Numbered from the stretch's first letter, positions 44,953 to 55,989 are shown. The stretch: 64,000 bases of DNA from Desulfomonile tiedjei (GCA_016212925.1 JACRDF010000040.1:1-64000); one strand, 5' to 3'. Made by a program: numbers and translations. Notes: a model not told the origin generated them from the sequence alone.

Positions 44953-46071
44953 CTAAAAATCCGGCGTCAGCACGATCCGTTTCGTCAAGCCGCCGCTGTG
45001 GGCCTCTTCAAAGGCCTGGGCTATGGTGGACATGGGACGAGTCTCCAACAACGGGTCGATCTGAATCTTGCCGGATTGCACCATTTCCAAGACCTTGGGA
45101 TAATACTTCGGCAGACACCCCCACGTTCCGATGACTTCCGCGTCAAAAGCCATTAGACGGGACATGCTGTAAGAGTTCTTCTGCATGCCAAAGCCGACCA
45201 CTATTAGCTTGCCTATGAACCCCAGAAGTCCTAAAGCGGTGTCCTGAGCCGCGCCGACTCCCGTGCACTCGAAGATCTTCCACCCTACGTTGTGTTTGGC
45301 GCCGGCTTGCTTTGCTATGCCACGGAATTCTTCCTGGATGCCTTTAAAGTCTTTGCCTTTCGAGTTGATCACGTAGTCAACTCCCAGAGCTAGGGCCCTC
45401 TGGAGCTTCTCTTCGTTGCGGGCCATCCCCACGATGGGCTTTGCGCCAAAGGCTTTGGCCACCTGTGCCATGTACACGCCGACTCCGCCTGTCACGCCGG
45501 TTATTAACACCGGCTCGCCGGCCTTTAGATCCGCCCTTATGGCTGCCTGATAAGGCGTGGTAGCCGCGTCGGCTATTACCGCGTAGTTTTCCAACGGCCG
45601 TCCCTTCAGGTCGTTGACCGGGCACAGGTCCTGCGCGGGGACGGGAATATGGCTGGAAAAGCCTCCGTAAATCCCCAGAGAGTTCCCTGGCATTTTCTGG
45701 GCTAAGCAGCGATTGTTTCGTCCCTGTTGGCATATGTCGCAGCTATTGCAGGGCATTACAGCAGGCACGATGACGTCTTTGTTCATCCACGATTCCGCGC
45801 CCGGGCCCGCGGCCACCACTGTTCCTGATATCTCGTGCCCGAGAGTCAGCGGTGGCTTGGTCACCGTGGGAACGCCGTCGTAGAAATAGGACATGTCTGT
45901 GTGACAAACACCGCAACCCGCTATTTTGACCAGTACTTCGCCTGATCCCAATTCGGGAACCGGGATTTCCGTTTTCTGTAGTTCTCCGGGAGCCGTGACC
46001 TTCTGGGCTTCCTTGTCATAGGTTGGCCCTTTCACCATTTGCCACGTTTGGATCTTGTCAGGAACACTCAC
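44953..46071 (-). CDS. had: 6-hydroxycyclohex-1-ene-1-carbonyl-CoA dehydrogenase-like enzyme
   Basis: 372 residues, zinc-dependent alcohol dehydrogenase family. GCGVCHTDMSYFYDGV and PLTLGHEISG hold the catalytic zinc ligands; CNSCDICQQGRNNRC is the structural zinc lobe; VTGGVGVYMAQVAKAFGA is the NAD-binding loop. The overall wording, including VPAVMPCNSC, QKMPGN and ADAATTPYQAA, is that of Had, which oxidises 6-hydroxycyclohex-1-ene-1-carbonyl-CoA in anaerobic benzoyl-CoA breakdown. GTG start after AGGAGGT. The pathway partners (oah, dch, benzoyl-CoA reductase) are not in the window, so related cyclic-alcohol substrates are possible. Confidence 0.75.
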   Translation of the reverse strand: MSVPDKIQTWQMVKGPTYDKEAQKVTAPGELQKTEIPVPELGSGEVLVKIAGCGVCHTDMSYFYDGVPTVTKPPLTLGHEISGTVVAAGPGAESWMNKDVIVPAVMPCNSCDICQQGRNNRCLAQKMPGNSLGIYGGFSSHIPVPAQDLCPVNDLKGRPLENYAVIADAATTPYQAAIRADLKAGEPVLITGVTGGVGVYMAQVAKAFGAKPIVGMARNEEKLQRALALGVDYVINSKGKDFKGIQEEFRGIAKQAGAKHNVGWKIFECTGVGAAQDTALGLLGFIGKLIVVGFGMQKNSYSMSRLMAFDAEVIGTWGCLPKYYPKVLEMVQSGKIQIDPLLETRPMSTIAQAFEEAHSGGLTKRIVLTPDF

Positions 46072-46337
46072 AACTGCACCTCCTGCGCCGGCCGGAATAT
46101 GTTACTCCGCCCGCAAAATGGGATTGACTAATTCATCTGGGAAAAAACTGATCCGCGTGATTAGAATATCGCTTGGTGTCCAAGCTTCTGTCAAGAGAAA
46201 TTATGCCCCGCGGTAGGTCGCGAACTCTGCGAGTCAGAGGACACTAATTTCATAGGCAAAATGTTCGCGGAACTGCCGGAGCAAAGCCTTTGAAGCGTTC
46301 ACTATCAGGAACAGAACAGGCTCAGGGGGATCACCGT

Positions 46338-47234
46338 TCAGTACGATTCAAGATATTCCTGAACCGCTTCCATTACTCTTCTTGTTACCGGACCCGGCAA
46401 GCCCGTTCCAATTACCGTATCATCAACCCGCGTCACGGGCAGCACATTGCGTGTTGTCGAGGCCAAGAAGGCCTCCGGGAAAGATATGACTTGATCGAGC
46501 GTCAACGGCTCCTCGCGAAGATTGAGGTCGTTTCGCTTTGAACAGACCTCAAGAACAACTCGCCGGGTGATGCTGTCCAGAATGCGTCCATTCAACGGAG
46601 GGGTCACGATGTCACCTTGCGGCTCGACAAAGAAAATGGTGAATGTTGATCCCTCCAGGACTGTTCGGCGATTTTGAGGGTCCACAAATAGCACGTCCCA
46701 GGCTCCTTGTTGAGGGACAACCGTAGAGTGGGCCAAGACAGCGCCTATGTAGTTCAGGAGCTTTACGTCCGGGCACAATCTCAGGTGCGGGAATGTGGCT
46801 AGCGGCACGCCTTTTTCGTAAGCTTCCGGCGGCGGCGGTTCCATCGGTTGCACCGCAATGTACAGGTGAGCGCCTGCTCCCGATTGCTTCATAGTGCTGC
46901 CGTGAAGTCCTCCGCTGAAAACCACGTCTATAAGCAAATCCCCTTCCGGGTTGGTGGCCGTATTTTTCTGGACCACCTCGGCCAACAGTTCCCGGAGCTT
47001 ATCCCTGGAAAGGGGCGGAATCATGAAAATGGCTGAAGCAGAGTAATACAGCCTGTCCAGATGATCCTCCAGCCTGAAGATCTTGCCTCTCACGGTCCGG
47101 CACGCGGTGAAAATCCTATAACCGCGAATTGTGCCGCTCACGTCGTCCAGGAAAGGCATGACCAAGTCCGAGGTGTCAACATAATGATCTCGCTGATAAG
47201 ATATGATTTTCCTGCCCTCCGTTATCAACTTCAA
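46338..47234 (-). CDS. Class IV aminotransferase (branched-chain/D-amino acid type)
   Basis: 298 residues. FRLEDHLDRLYYSA is the N-terminal signature, KLLNYIGAVLAHS holds the PLP lysine region, and ILDSITRRVVLEVC with EAFLASTTRNVLPV completes the class IV fold. Members are IlvE, D-amino-acid transaminase and aminodeoxychorismate lyase; motifs do not separate them here. Likely cytosolic. Confidence 0.78.
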   Translation of the reverse strand: MKLITEGRKIISYQRDHYVDTSDLVMPFLDDVSGTIRGYRIFTACRTVRGKIFRLEDHLDRLYYSASAIFMIPPLSRDKLRELLAEVVQKNTATNPEGDLLIDVVFSGGLHGSTMKQSGAGAHLYIAVQPMEPPPPEAYEKGVPLATFPHLRLCPDVKLLNYIGAVLAHSTVVPQQGAWDVLFVDPQNRRTVLEGSTFTIFFVEPQGDIVTPPLNGRILDSITRRVVLEVCSKRNDLNLREEPLTLDQVISFPEAFLASTTRNVLPVTRVDDTVIGTGLPGPVTRRVMEAVQEYLESY

Positions 47235-47471
47235 GTGGGTCCTCGAAACCTTAATAAATGTCCAAGACGGTCTCCGGTTTTACGGTCATTTATAGTGTTT
47301 AGCGACAGTAATGCCTTAATCACCGGCTTTCGTCGGAATGACGCTGCAGGCCACTCGAAACGGCCAAACTTTTGGCAACAGCTATAATGACGGCTGCCAG
47401 GCCAGGGCAGATCACGAAGCGGAGCACAGTACTCGCCGGACGGCTGGCGACCAGCCAAGCTTCTACCAGGA

Positions 47472-50111
47472 TTACGCGGCCTTTCCGCAACATTTCTTGT
47501 ATTTTTTCCCGGAGCCGCAGGGACAAGGATCATTCCGTCCTATCTTGTCGACCTGGCGGCGTACGGTGCGAGGTTTGGAGCCGTCTCCCTCTCCGCCGTG
47601 GGAGAGGAGCATTTCCTGTTCTTTGGGGGGCGCCAACTCTTCAAGGTCCTCCTGGCCTGCGATCTTAACAAGGAAAAGGTTTCGAACGGTTTCCTCCTTA
47701 ATGCGGTTACTCATGTCAAGGAAAGTCTCATAGCCTTCTCTCTGGTACTCCTTCAGGGGGTCTCTTTGGCCGTAGCCTCTAAGGCCTATCCCTTCCTTCA
47801 GGTGGTCCATGCTCAGCAGATGGTCTTTCCACTGGTTGTCTACGGCCTGGAGCATAATGAACTTTTCCAGTTCCCGCATAATTTCAGGAGTGACTTCTCG
47901 CTCCTTGTTCTCGTAACCTTCTAATGCTCGCTCACGGACATATTCCGTAAGGCCCTCCACGGTTTGTTCTTTGGGATCTAACGAATCAAAGTTGAACTTC
48001 AGCCCGAATTGCCCCCACAGGGCCTCCTTCAAGGCGGGAACGTCCCAATCTTCATAATGGGAACGTTCGTCGGTGAAACGGCCGACTATGTCCTCAGCGA
48101 TGTCCTCGATCATATCTTGAACAGCTTCTTTGAGATCATTTCCACCGAGAATGAAGCGGCGTTGCGAGTAAATAACTTCTCTCTGCTTGTTCATCACGTC
48201 GTCGAATTCCAGCAAATGCTTCCTGATGTCGAAGTTGTGCGCCTCTACCTTCTTTTGAGCGCTTTCGATAGCCTTGGTGGTATACCGGTGTTCAATGGGC
48301 TCTCCGTCTTCCATCCCGACTCGTTCCATTAGCATTTTCACCCTTTCGCCGCCGAAAATGCGCATCAAGTCGTCTTCCAGGCTGAGGTAGAACCTGCTGG
48401 ACCCGGGGTCGCCCTGACGTCCGGAGCGGCCTCGGAGCTGGTTGTCAATCCTCCGAGACTCGTGGCGTTCTGTTCCAAGGATGTGGAGTCCGCCGGCTTC
48501 TATGACCTTTTTCTTTTCTTCTTCACATTGGACCTTGAACTGCTCCAAAAGCTCCTTATACTCGTCGGTGCCTTCGCCTTTCTTCGATTTGGATCGAGCA
48601 AGAAAGACAGGATTGCCTCCAAGAATAATGTCGGTGCCTCGGCCGGCCATGTTGGTGGAAATTGTAACCCCTTTATAACGTCCGGCTTGGGCCACTATTT
48701 CGGCTTCGCCCGCGTGGTTCTTGGCGTTGAGCACGTTGTGGGGAATGCCCAGTTTCTTGAGACGCCTGGCCAACAGCTCGGACTTCTCGATTGAGATGGT
48801 CCCGACCAGTGCGGGTTGGCCACGCTGGTAAAGGTCCCGAATTTCCTCGATAGCGGCATCGAACTTCTCGGCCTCCGTCTTGTAGATGAGGTCCGAGTTG
48901 TCGTCGCGTATCATAGGCAGATTGGTCGGTATGATCACTACTTCCAGGTTATAGATCTTCTTAAATTCCGCTGCCTCGGTATCCGCCGTGCCAGTCATTC
49001 CGGCAAGTTTGTCGTACATGCGGAAGTAGTTCTGGAACGTAATGGTTGCCAGCGTTTGGTTCTCGTTTTCGATTCGGACTGCCTCCTTGGCTTCCAGGGC
49101 CTGATGCAGTCCGTCAGAATAACGGCGGCCGGGCATAAGTCTGCCGGTGAACTCGTCAACGATGATGACCTGCCCGTCCTTTACGATGTAGTCCACATCC
49201 TTCTTAAACAAGGTGTGGGCCTTGAGGCCCTGGGTCACATGGTGGAGGGTCTCAATCTGAGCAGGATCGTACAGGTTGGAGACGTTTAAGGCCTTCTCCA
49301 CACGTGAAACACCTTCCTCGGTGAGAACTACGCTACGAGCCTTTTCGTCTATGGTGTAATGAGCGTCTTTGTGCAAGCCGGGGATTATTCGGTTAATCTT
49401 GTAGTACCGATCTGTATTCTCGTGGGTGGGACCGGAAATAATAAGAGGGGTCCTGGCCTCGTCAACCAAGATGCTGTCAACCTCGTCCACTATTGCGTAA
49501 TGCAGTTCCCGCTGGACGTAATCCGCGAGGGAAAACTTCATGTTGTCCCGAAGGTAGTCGAACCCGAACTCATTGTTGGTGCCGTACGTGATATCCGAGT
49601 TGTATGCCGCGCGGCGTTGTTCATCGTCCAGATCGTGAACAATGACCCCTACGGACAGACCCAGAAAGTTATAGATCGCTCCCATCCATTCCGAGTCGCG
49701 CTGAGCCAGGTAATCGTTGACCGTGACGATGTGGACCCCCCGCCCGGTTAGGGCGTTGAGGCAGACCGGCAGAGTAGCAGCAAGGGTTTTGCCCTCGCCG
49801 GTTTTCATTTCCGCTATTTTCCCTTGGTGCAGAACCAGGCCGCCGATAAGCTGAACGTCGAAATGCCTCATACCCAGCGTTCTTATGGAAGCCTCCCTGA
49901 CCAGAGCGAACACCTCCGGAAGGAGGTCGTCCAGCATTTCGCCGTTGGCGACCCGATCTTTGAACTCAAGCGTCTTGGCTTTCATTTGGTCATCGGAAAG
50001 CCCCTTCATGGCCTGTTCCAACTCATTTATGGTCCGGACAATCGGGTCCAACTTCCTGAGATCTCGTTCATTCTTGCTACCGAACAGTTTGCGCGCAATT
50101 CCACCTAACAT
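47472..50111 (-). CDS. secA: Preprotein translocase ATPase SecA
   Basis: 879 residues. [19 protein letters not shown] is the nucleotide site, [19 protein letters not shown] the DEAD box region, [14 protein letters not shown] a helicase motif, and [17 protein letters not shown] the C-terminal zinc-binding tail. SecA drives exported proteins through SecYEG. GAGGAGTC lies before the ATG. It is not in an operon with its neighbours. Confidence 0.97.
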   Translation of the reverse strand: MLGGIARKLFGSKNERDLRKLDPIVRTINELEQAMKGLSDDQMKAKTLEFKDRVANGEMLDDLLPEVFALVREASIRTLGMRHFDVQLIGGLVLHQGKIAEMKTGEGKTLAATLPVCLNALTGRGVHIVTVNDYLAQRDSEWMGAIYNFLGLSVGVIVHDLDDEQRRAAYNSDITYGTNNEFGFDYLRDNMKFSLADYVQRELHYAIVDEVDSILVDEARTPLIISGPTHENTDRYYKINRIIPGLHKDAHYTIDEKARSVVLTEEGVSRVEKALNVSNLYDPAQIETLHHVTQGLKAHTLFKKDVDYIVKDGQVIIVDEFTGRLMPGRRYSDGLHQALEAKEAVRIENENQTLATITFQNYFRMYDKLAGMTGTADTEAAEFKKIYNLEVVIIPTNLPMIRDDNSDLIYKTEAEKFDAAIEEIRDLYQRGQPALVGTISIEKSELLARRLKKLGIPHNVLNAKNHAGEAEIVAQAGRYKGVTISTNMAGRGTDIILGGNPVFLARSKSKKGEGTDEYKELLEQFKVQCEEEKKKVIEAGGLHILGTERHESRRIDNQLRGRSGRQGDPGSSRFYLSLEDDLMRIFGGERVKMLMERVGMEDGEPIEHRYTTKAIESAQKKVEAHNFDIRKHLLEFDDVMNKQREVIYSQRRFILGGNDLKEAVQDMIEDIAEDIVGRFTDERSHYEDWDVPALKEALWGQFGLKFNFDSLDPKEQTVEGLTEYVRERALEGYENKEREVTPEIMRELEKFIMLQAVDNQWKDHLLSMDHLKEGIGLRGYGQRDPLKEYQREGYETFLDMSNRIKEETVRNLFLVKIAGQEDLEELAPPKEQEMLLSHGGEGDGSKPRTVRRQVDKIGRNDPCPCGSGKKYKKCCGKAA

Positions 50112-50807
50112 GCTGACTCCTCACTTATATCCGTCAATACGGCTCTGGGGCGCACGGTTTTCCATCCTGCGCCATGGTCCGCCTCCATGTTCCATTATAG
50201 GCCTTCGCTTGCCGCCTTGCAGCACAGCCGCATGAAAAACCTCCCGTTTGTTCCGAATCGGATGTCCTTTCCGGAGAAACGATGTCTGTCCCCGTTATTG
50301 AAAGACAAGACTGGAGCCATAAGGTTCGGGTTCCACAAAAGTAAATTGTGAAAGGCCAGCCGATCGTTCATCGGAGGGGCCCGGGGATCCGGGGCATTAG
50401 CAATCGAAGTCTTCCAGGGCACATCTCGACTAGTGACGTGGGTTTCCGGAAAAGGAGCATCGGCGATTTACTTGCCTACTAAACTTCCCGGATGGCTTTG
50501 CTCAAGGCTCACGTCAGTCGCCTCCGCTTCTAGCATAGGGCTATGCCGGTGTCAACCGGCGGACCATCGGGGAGTAGTTTGCAGATCAGTGACTGCCATA
50601 GTTTTTTTTGCGCCGAACTGACCGTGAACCGCTCCGAACCATTACCGCTTGAGAATCGCGGCGTACTCGGATGCTTGATATCAATACACCGTGATGTTAA
50701 GATGATACCTGTGTAGCATAGATCCGGTATCCATTTGATTGTTTATGCTTGCGTTTTCGCAATGATTTGATATCATTCGCACCCACAGAATGGACTCGGA
50801 GGTCTGT
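50112..50807. other. Intergenic region, no gene seen
   Basis: About 695 bases between divergent secA and the lipoprotein gene. AT-rich near 50680-50780 with AATGATTTGATATCATT (about 50760-50776), a short palindrome that could be an operator. No small RNA recognised. Confidence 0.4.
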
Positions 50808-51698
50808 ATGTTCCCGCATCGTGTCCCCGTCATACTAATCGCTTTGTTGGCAGCTGCACTTCTCGCGGGCTGCGCCGAAGAAACCGCGGACCTGAAACAA
50901 CAGATCGCCACGCTCGAGAAAAAACTTCAAAAGCAAGAAAACGATCTGAAGGACTTCACCGGGAAATTCGCTCCTTCCAAGGACCTGAGCGCGGACGTCC
51001 AACGCATCGAGGATCAACAGGATAGGATCTCGCAGGACCTGAAAACCAAGGTTGAGCCCGTAAATAGTAAGCTCGAAGAATTCCGCGATTGGGCCCAGGA
51101 AGCACAAAAGGACCGAGAGGCTGTGGCCAAGAGGTTAAAGGCGCTGGAACAGGGCCTGGCTGAAGGTCAAAAAAAGGTGGAGTCCGACAATCGCGAAGTG
51201 GTTCGTTTCGGGAAAGAGCTGGCTGCGAACAAAAAGTCCCTGACCGCACTTTCCAAGGGTCTTGAGGACGCGTCCAAGAGCATGGTCGATCTTGCCAAGC
51301 ACGTGGCGGAGATCCGCAGGGAAGTCCTGGATAACAATACCAAGTTGGTCAATGCAGTGAAAAAGACGCTCCCGAAACTCAAAGAATCGGTGATCGCGGA
51401 CCTTCAAGGCAAAATCGGCCCGTTGGAGGCAGGACTGTCCGAGGTTAAAGCAACGGTGGATACGGAGCGCAAGGCTGTCGCAGCAGCTCCGGGCGCGCCG
51501 ACGCCTCCCCCCGCGCCGGCCCCTGTGCCTGAAGCAGTTAAAGAGAAGGAAAAGGAGAGGCAAAGAGAAGTCCAGGCCCTTGTTAGAAAGACAAAGGAGT
51601 TGGAAGAGATAGCCGCGTCGCAGAAAGCCTATTTGCTGGAAATGGGTTCAAAGGTCCATAAGCTGGAAGTCCAACTAAAGCAGGCCCTGGAGCAGTAA
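50808..51698 (+). CDS. Coiled-coil lipoprotein, unknown
   Basis: 296 residues. Lipobox LLAGC puts the lipidated Cys near residue 22, so it is an outer- or inner-membrane lipoprotein. The rest is a long coiled coil (about 30-215), a Pro/Ala linker (APGAPTPPPAPAPVP), and another helix. GGAGG lies six bases before ATG 50808; an earlier ATG (50790) would put a charged piece in front of the signal. Possible spacer or envelope tether. Confidence 0.65.
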   Translation: MFPHRVPVILIALLAAALLAGCAEETADLKQQIATLEKKLQKQENDLKDFTGKFAPSKDLSADVQRIEDQQDRISQDLKTKVEPVNSKLEEFRDWAQEAQKDREAVAKRLKALEQGLAEGQKKVESDNREVVRFGKELAANKKSLTALSKGLEDASKSMVDLAKHVAEIRREVLDNNTKLVNAVKKTLPKLKESVIADLQGKIGPLEAGLSEVKATVDTERKAVAAAPGAPTPPPAPAPVPEAVKEKEKERQREVQALVRKTKELEEIAASQKAYLLEMGSKVHKLEVQLKQALEQ

Positions 51699-51810
51699 AG
51701 TCCGTGGATTTACCTTGGGGCTCTGACTCGGGCGGCGAGAAATTCCCCAGAAATACTCGGCCCGAATGGGCTTGATCTGCGTTTCTGTCCCCAAACCAGT
51801 GGTCGGCTTC

Positions 51811-52995
51811 TCAGGATCGCGCTTCCGTAATTGCCTCCTGGAAACCTTTCAGAGATCCCTCTATCGTCTCGTCCGACACGCAATAGGCTATACGAAAATA
51901 ACCGGGGCCGCCGAATCCTGTGCCGGGCACAGTCAGTATGAGTTTCTTCTGCAAACTGGCTACAAATTCCACGTCATCTGCGATAGGCGCTTTGGGAAAA
52001 AGGTAAAATGCCCCCTCCGGCTTGACGCATTCGTAGCCAAACCCGGTCAAGGCCCCGTACAGTCTGTCCCTCCTACGTTTGTAGATCGATATGTCCACTT
52101 TCTCCCGCAGCACGCTTTTTACGGCACGCTGAATCAGCGCCGGCGCGTTAACAAACCCGAGAATCCGGTTGCATAGAACAAGACCGTCCATGGTCGCTTG
52201 TGCGTTGTCCATTCCGGGGTTCACGGCTATATATCCGAGCCGTTCCCCCGGCAAAGACAGATCCTTCGAAAACGAAGTGGCGACTATGCTGTTGGCGTAA
52301 GTCTTCAGAATGCTCGGGACGGTCAGATTGTCGTAAGTTATCCCTCTGTACGGTTCGTCGGAAATGAGTACTATCGCTCGTCCGAACTCTTTGCTCTTTC
52401 GGTCCAGAAGGTCGCCTAGCCCCAGAATTTCCTGTTCCGAATATACTTTTCCAGTGGGATTGTTGGGAGAATTGATCAGTACAGCAGCGGTTTTGGAATT
52501 GATTGCTTTTTCAATCTCGCCAAGATCCAGTGAGAAATCGTCTCGCGTTGGGACCGGTACCGCCTTGCCGCCATGGTTGTCGACATAGAATACGTATTCC
52601 ACGAAGAAAGGCTTGGGGACTATGACCTCATCGCCGGGGTTCAGGATTGTCTTTAGACATACGTTCAGGGCCCCGCCCGCGCCCACGGTCATGACGATGA
52701 AGTTCTCGTTAATTTCCACCCCTTCGTCTTCGCTGATCTTTTGAGCAACGGCAGCTCTAACGTGGGGGAAGCCGGCATTCGGCATATATGCGTGCAAGCC
52801 GGGTGAGGGATCTTGCGCAGCATTGACGATGGATTCTTTGACCTTATCGGGTGGGTCCACATTCGGATTGCCAAGGCTGAAGTCGAAGACATTCTGTGCC
52901 CCGTGCTCCTGTTTGAGTCGAGCCCCTTCCTCGAACATCTTCCTGATCCACGACGACCTTTGTGCGAAGTCTGCAATCTTTTCAGATACCGGCAT
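51811..52995 (-). CDS. Class I/II PLP aminotransferase
   Basis: 394 residues. DFSLGNPNVDPP and LINSPNNPTGKVYS are the substrate and cofactor blocks; VATSFSKDLSLPGERLGY has the PLP-binding lysine in SFSKDLSLPG. Closest class by reading is aspartate aminotransferase-like. GGGGAGGAG precedes ATG 52995; the longer frame to 53055 lacks homology. Confidence 0.8.
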   Translation of the reverse strand: MPVSEKIADFAQRSSWIRKMFEEGARLKQEHGAQNVFDFSLGNPNVDPPDKVKESIVNAAQDPSPGLHAYMPNAGFPHVRAAVAQKISEDEGVEINENFIVMTVGAGGALNVCLKTILNPGDEVIVPKPFFVEYVFYVDNHGGKAVPVPTRDDFSLDLGEIEKAINSKTAAVLINSPNNPTGKVYSEQEILGLGDLLDRKSKEFGRAIVLISDEPYRGITYDNLTVPSILKTYANSIVATSFSKDLSLPGERLGYIAVNPGMDNAQATMDGLVLCNRILGFVNAPALIQRAVKSVLREKVDISIYKRRRDRLYGALTGFGYECVKPEGAFYLFPKAPIADDVEFVASLQKKLILTVPGTGFGGPGYFRIAYCVSDETIEGSLKGFQEAITEARS

Positions 52996-53455
52996 GTCGG
53001 CTCTCCTCCCCATAGGAATTCTGTACAAACGAAAGCCCGGCTTTCGCAACTGCATCCAGGTGAAGCGCCGGGCTCTCGACCTTGCATCAGCCCTGTTTTT
53101 TTCAGGGTTCCTAATGGTAGCATAACGGTAAAAGAAATGTCAAACGGAATATGAAGCGGTTGAGCCCCTCATTTCGAATTCTTGGCACATTTGGTGACAC
53201 TATGCTAGAATTATTTCATAAACTGTGTAGAGCGGCTTTGACGGTTCTTCGATCTGCGTTGCTAAAGAACCGGAATTATAAATTGTATTGATCATCTACC
53301 CTCACGCGTAGAGGTTTGTGTTTGCGGGTAGCGTATCGCACAATTTTGAGCGACCGTGCCTGGGGCCGCGTTCAGATAGGAACGGTCCGTACCTGACCAA
53401 TGTGCCCTCGTTTCATCCCGATTGATCCGAAAATTGGAGCGAAAAGACTCAATTC
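52996..53455. other. Intergenic region, no gene seen
   Basis: 460 bases between the aminotransferase and TPR genes, which are divergent. CTGAAAAAAACAGG lies just upstream of the aminotransferase. No further structure is clear. Confidence 0.35.
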
Positions 53456-53998
53456 ATGTCTCGCAAATTAATTGATTGGCTCGGTATCACAATAATACTC
53501 GCTGTGGTCCCTCTTTATTCGTCAACCCACTCACTCGCTGCCGACGATTTTGAGATGGGGCTGACCGCAGCCAAAGCCGGACAACTGGATCAAGCGGTTA
53601 GCCTATGGACCCGTTTCATCGAAAGGAGCCCCAAGTCCTACTCTGCGTACGTCAACCGCGGCAGCGCCTACATGAGGAGCGGATATGTATTCCGAGCGGT
53701 AATGGACTGGCACGAGGCCCGGAAATTGTCGCCTTTGTTCGCCTTCGGGGTGTACGGCCGCGACTACATCGCTCAAGCCTCGGGCGACACGGCCATGTTG
53801 AATTATGCCAGTCCTCTCGAGTTGGACCCCGAGCACATAGCGTCGGTCGCCATGATGGGTATCGCATATCTGGAGCTTGGTCAAAAGGCCAAGGCAGTGG
53901 AGTTATACCGCAAGTCCGTCGACCTCACTAAAAATCCCCTTCTGAAGACCCATCTGGAGCACTGGGCTGACGCGATTGAGTCTTCAGCGAAAGAATAA
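53456..53998 (+). CDS. Secreted tetratricopeptide-repeat protein
   Basis: 180 residues. Signal-like helix (8-27, ending SLAADD), then TPR units: AAKAGQLDQAVSLWTRFIE, AYVNRGSAYMRSGYVFRAVM and AMMGIAYLELGQKAKAVELY. TPRs act as protein-binding scaffolds. Periplasmic. No partner is evident next to it. Confidence 0.7.
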   Translation: MSRKLIDWLGITIILAVVPLYSSTHSLAADDFEMGLTAAKAGQLDQAVSLWTRFIERSPKSYSAYVNRGSAYMRSGYVFRAVMDWHEARKLSPLFAFGVYGRDYIAQASGDTAMLNYASPLELDPEHIASVAMMGIAYLELGQKAKAVELYRKSVDLTKNPLLKTHLEHWADAIESSAKE

Positions 53999-54200
53999 AG
54001 TGGCTGATCTGCCTCGACACCACTTTCTCGGCATTAGGTGATCGCAGCACTTCACGGACGTCCACAGCCGCGGGAAGCGGGTTTTAGCTTGTTAACCTCC
54101 AGCAATTCCTATATATTGTGGATATGATTTGACCGTCAAAACCGCGCTCTAGCGCATGGTTGCGCAGTGACTGCCCAGAGCCGTTGGAGGAGGAAAGAGT

Positions 54201-54941
54201 ATGCCCGACGAGAAATTCAAATTACCGCTCTCGTCTTACGAAGAGTTGGTAAAAATAATCAAGGCATATGGCCACGTATCGCAACCGGCGAGTCTCGATG
54301 AAATGAGTAAGCTTGTCGGGATACACCGAACGGTCATTAGTGCCAACGCAGGTTTTCTGACGGCGACGGGAATCTTGGAGTCAGGGCGGGAGAAAATGCC
54401 CACGTCACTGGGTCGGGAACTGGCATTGGCATTAGGACACGAAATGCCGCCTGAAATCAGAAGATTCTGGCGGCGCGTTGTTGAGGGAAACGACTTTCTG
54501 AGTAAATTGCTGGCTGCCATAAAAATTCGCAATGGCATGGACGAGCAAACATTGCAAGCCCATATTGCATATTCCGCGGGGCAACCCAAGAAGGCACAAT
54601 TCATGACAGGCGCGAGAACGGTAATTGGAATTCTTCGCGCTGCCGAACTAATCAAGGAAGTTGACGGGAAAATTATAGTAGATCGCGAGCCGGAGTCATC
54701 AACAGCAGAACCCGGGCTGATTCAACCGCTGTCCCCTCCCATCCCTCAGGTAGAGCCGGCCAGAATAGTGCAATCGGTGGCCCCGGTTGGCACAAGATCT
54801 CATGTCCAGATTCAAATCCAGATTAATGTAAACTGCTCAGCGCAAGAGGTAGAGACGTTGGGTCCAAAGTTGCAGTCGCTAATTTCTTCACTTGCCTGTG
54901 CTCCCAATGACAAGATCGATGACAATTCCGAGGATCGGTAG
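54201..54941 (+). CDS. Winged-helix protein, first gene of a possible HEPN pair
   Basis: 246 residues. The N-terminus (SQPASLDEMSKLVGIHRTVISANAGFLTATGIL) is a winged helix for DNA. A second winged-helix-like part covers about 120-160 (ARTVIGILRAAELIKEV), followed by a short glutamine-rich strand (HVQIQIQINVNC). It ends two bases before the HEPN-like gene, so the pair is one unit. GGAGGA precedes the ATG. Two-gene winged-helix + HEPN units are often toxin-antitoxin or defence modules; that is inference. Confidence 0.6.
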   Translation: MPDEKFKLPLSSYEELVKIIKAYGHVSQPASLDEMSKLVGIHRTVISANAGFLTATGILESGREKMPTSLGRELALALGHEMPPEIRRFWRRVVEGNDFLSKLLAAIKIRNGMDEQTLQAHIAYSAGQPKKAQFMTGARTVIGILRAAELIKEVDGKIIVDREPESSTAEPGLIQPLSPPIPQVEPARIVQSVAPVGTRSHVQIQIQINVNCSAQEVETLGPKLQSLISSLACAPNDKIDDNSEDR

Positions 54942-54943
54942 GC

Positions 54944-55900
54944 ATGCCCCGTCACTTCGCCCACAGTACGGCAGAACAGGTGGTGCAAGCTGTAGAGGCC
55001 GTTCAGGCAAGTGGTCGTGCGACTCTCGATGGCGTGGAAAGCTTCTGTGACCTGTCACGCGCTCAAGCCGAAAATGCCCTTACCCTCGCATGCGACCTCG
55101 GCCTAACAAGGCTTGATGGCACAGTCTACGAACCTGCCAATCCGTTGGTAGCATTTGTGGCCTCGCCGGACGAAAACCGAAAGGCAGCTTTGCTTAGGGT
55201 CGTGTTGGAGTCCTATCAGCCTTTCATAGTTTTTCGGAACAGACTGGCGGCGACCAACTCAGGAGATACTGCCGCACAACAAACCAAGACATTGCTTGAT
55301 CTGGATGCACATAGGGAAGAAATCAAGGACACTTTGATCAGCCTGGGCACGTACACTAGTGCGCTCGTTAGCCAAGGGGGCGGTCGGTACGCTAGCTCAA
55401 ACCAGGGGGTAGACCATCATCTTTTGTCGTTGGCAGATGCAGCTAACGATCAGGCCTCTGCTGAAGCAACTATCCTGAGTTCTATTGGTACGAGAGCAGA
55501 TCTCCTGGACAGAAATGAAGTAATTATTCCGTTGGCAACGGCCTTGCTGAAGGCCAAGGCAAGTCAGGCCAATGAGGCAGTTGGCGACGCGGCTAGAGCA
55601 GTTGAGTCTTTTCTAGCACGACTCGCAGCGAGAATGGGGGTAAATCTTACGGGAGCCGCCGGGATCTGTCAGAAACTGGACAAATTTCGAACAGGAAATC
55701 GCCTCCCAAAGAAGGTGGTGGAAGCCGCGAAGTACTTGGGCCACGTCAGAAATGCAGCAGACCACGGCGTTGACGTGGATCCCGACGTGGGAACCGTCTG
55801 GGAAATTCAAGAGGCGACTGCGTTGCATTATGTCTTCGTTGCATGCTCCTTTTTGACTGCCGCCCTGGAGCGGGAAGCGGGCGGTAGATTCATCATTTGA
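54944..55900 (+). CDS. HEPN-like protein, second gene of the pair
   Basis: 318 residues. N-terminal winged helix (about 10-65: TAEQVVQAVEAVQASGRATL), an internal helical region, and a C-terminal HEPN-like domain with R269-N-A-A-D-H274 in HVRNAADHGVDVD. The HEPN RNase signature is R-x4-6-H, matched here. HEPN proteins include abortive-infection and toxin RNases. The gene follows the winged-helix protein by two bases. No known system is recognised. Confidence 0.6.
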   Translation: MPRHFAHSTAEQVVQAVEAVQASGRATLDGVESFCDLSRAQAENALTLACDLGLTRLDGTVYEPANPLVAFVASPDENRKAALLRVVLESYQPFIVFRNRLAATNSGDTAAQQTKTLLDLDAHREEIKDTLISLGTYTSALVSQGGGRYASSNQGVDHHLLSLADAANDQASAEATILSSIGTRADLLDRNEVIIPLATALLKAKASQANEAVGDAARAVESFLARLAARMGVNLTGAAGICQKLDKFRTGNRLPKKVVEAAKYLGHVRNAADHGVDVDPDVGTVWEIQEATALHYVFVACSFLTAALEREAGGRFII

Positions 55901-55989
55901 AGGTCCGTTCGCACCATGACTACGCTACAGAAGATCTGAGCCTGTGCCTATACAAGGGTTCACCTGACTCACTGAGTCGGAGAGGCCAC

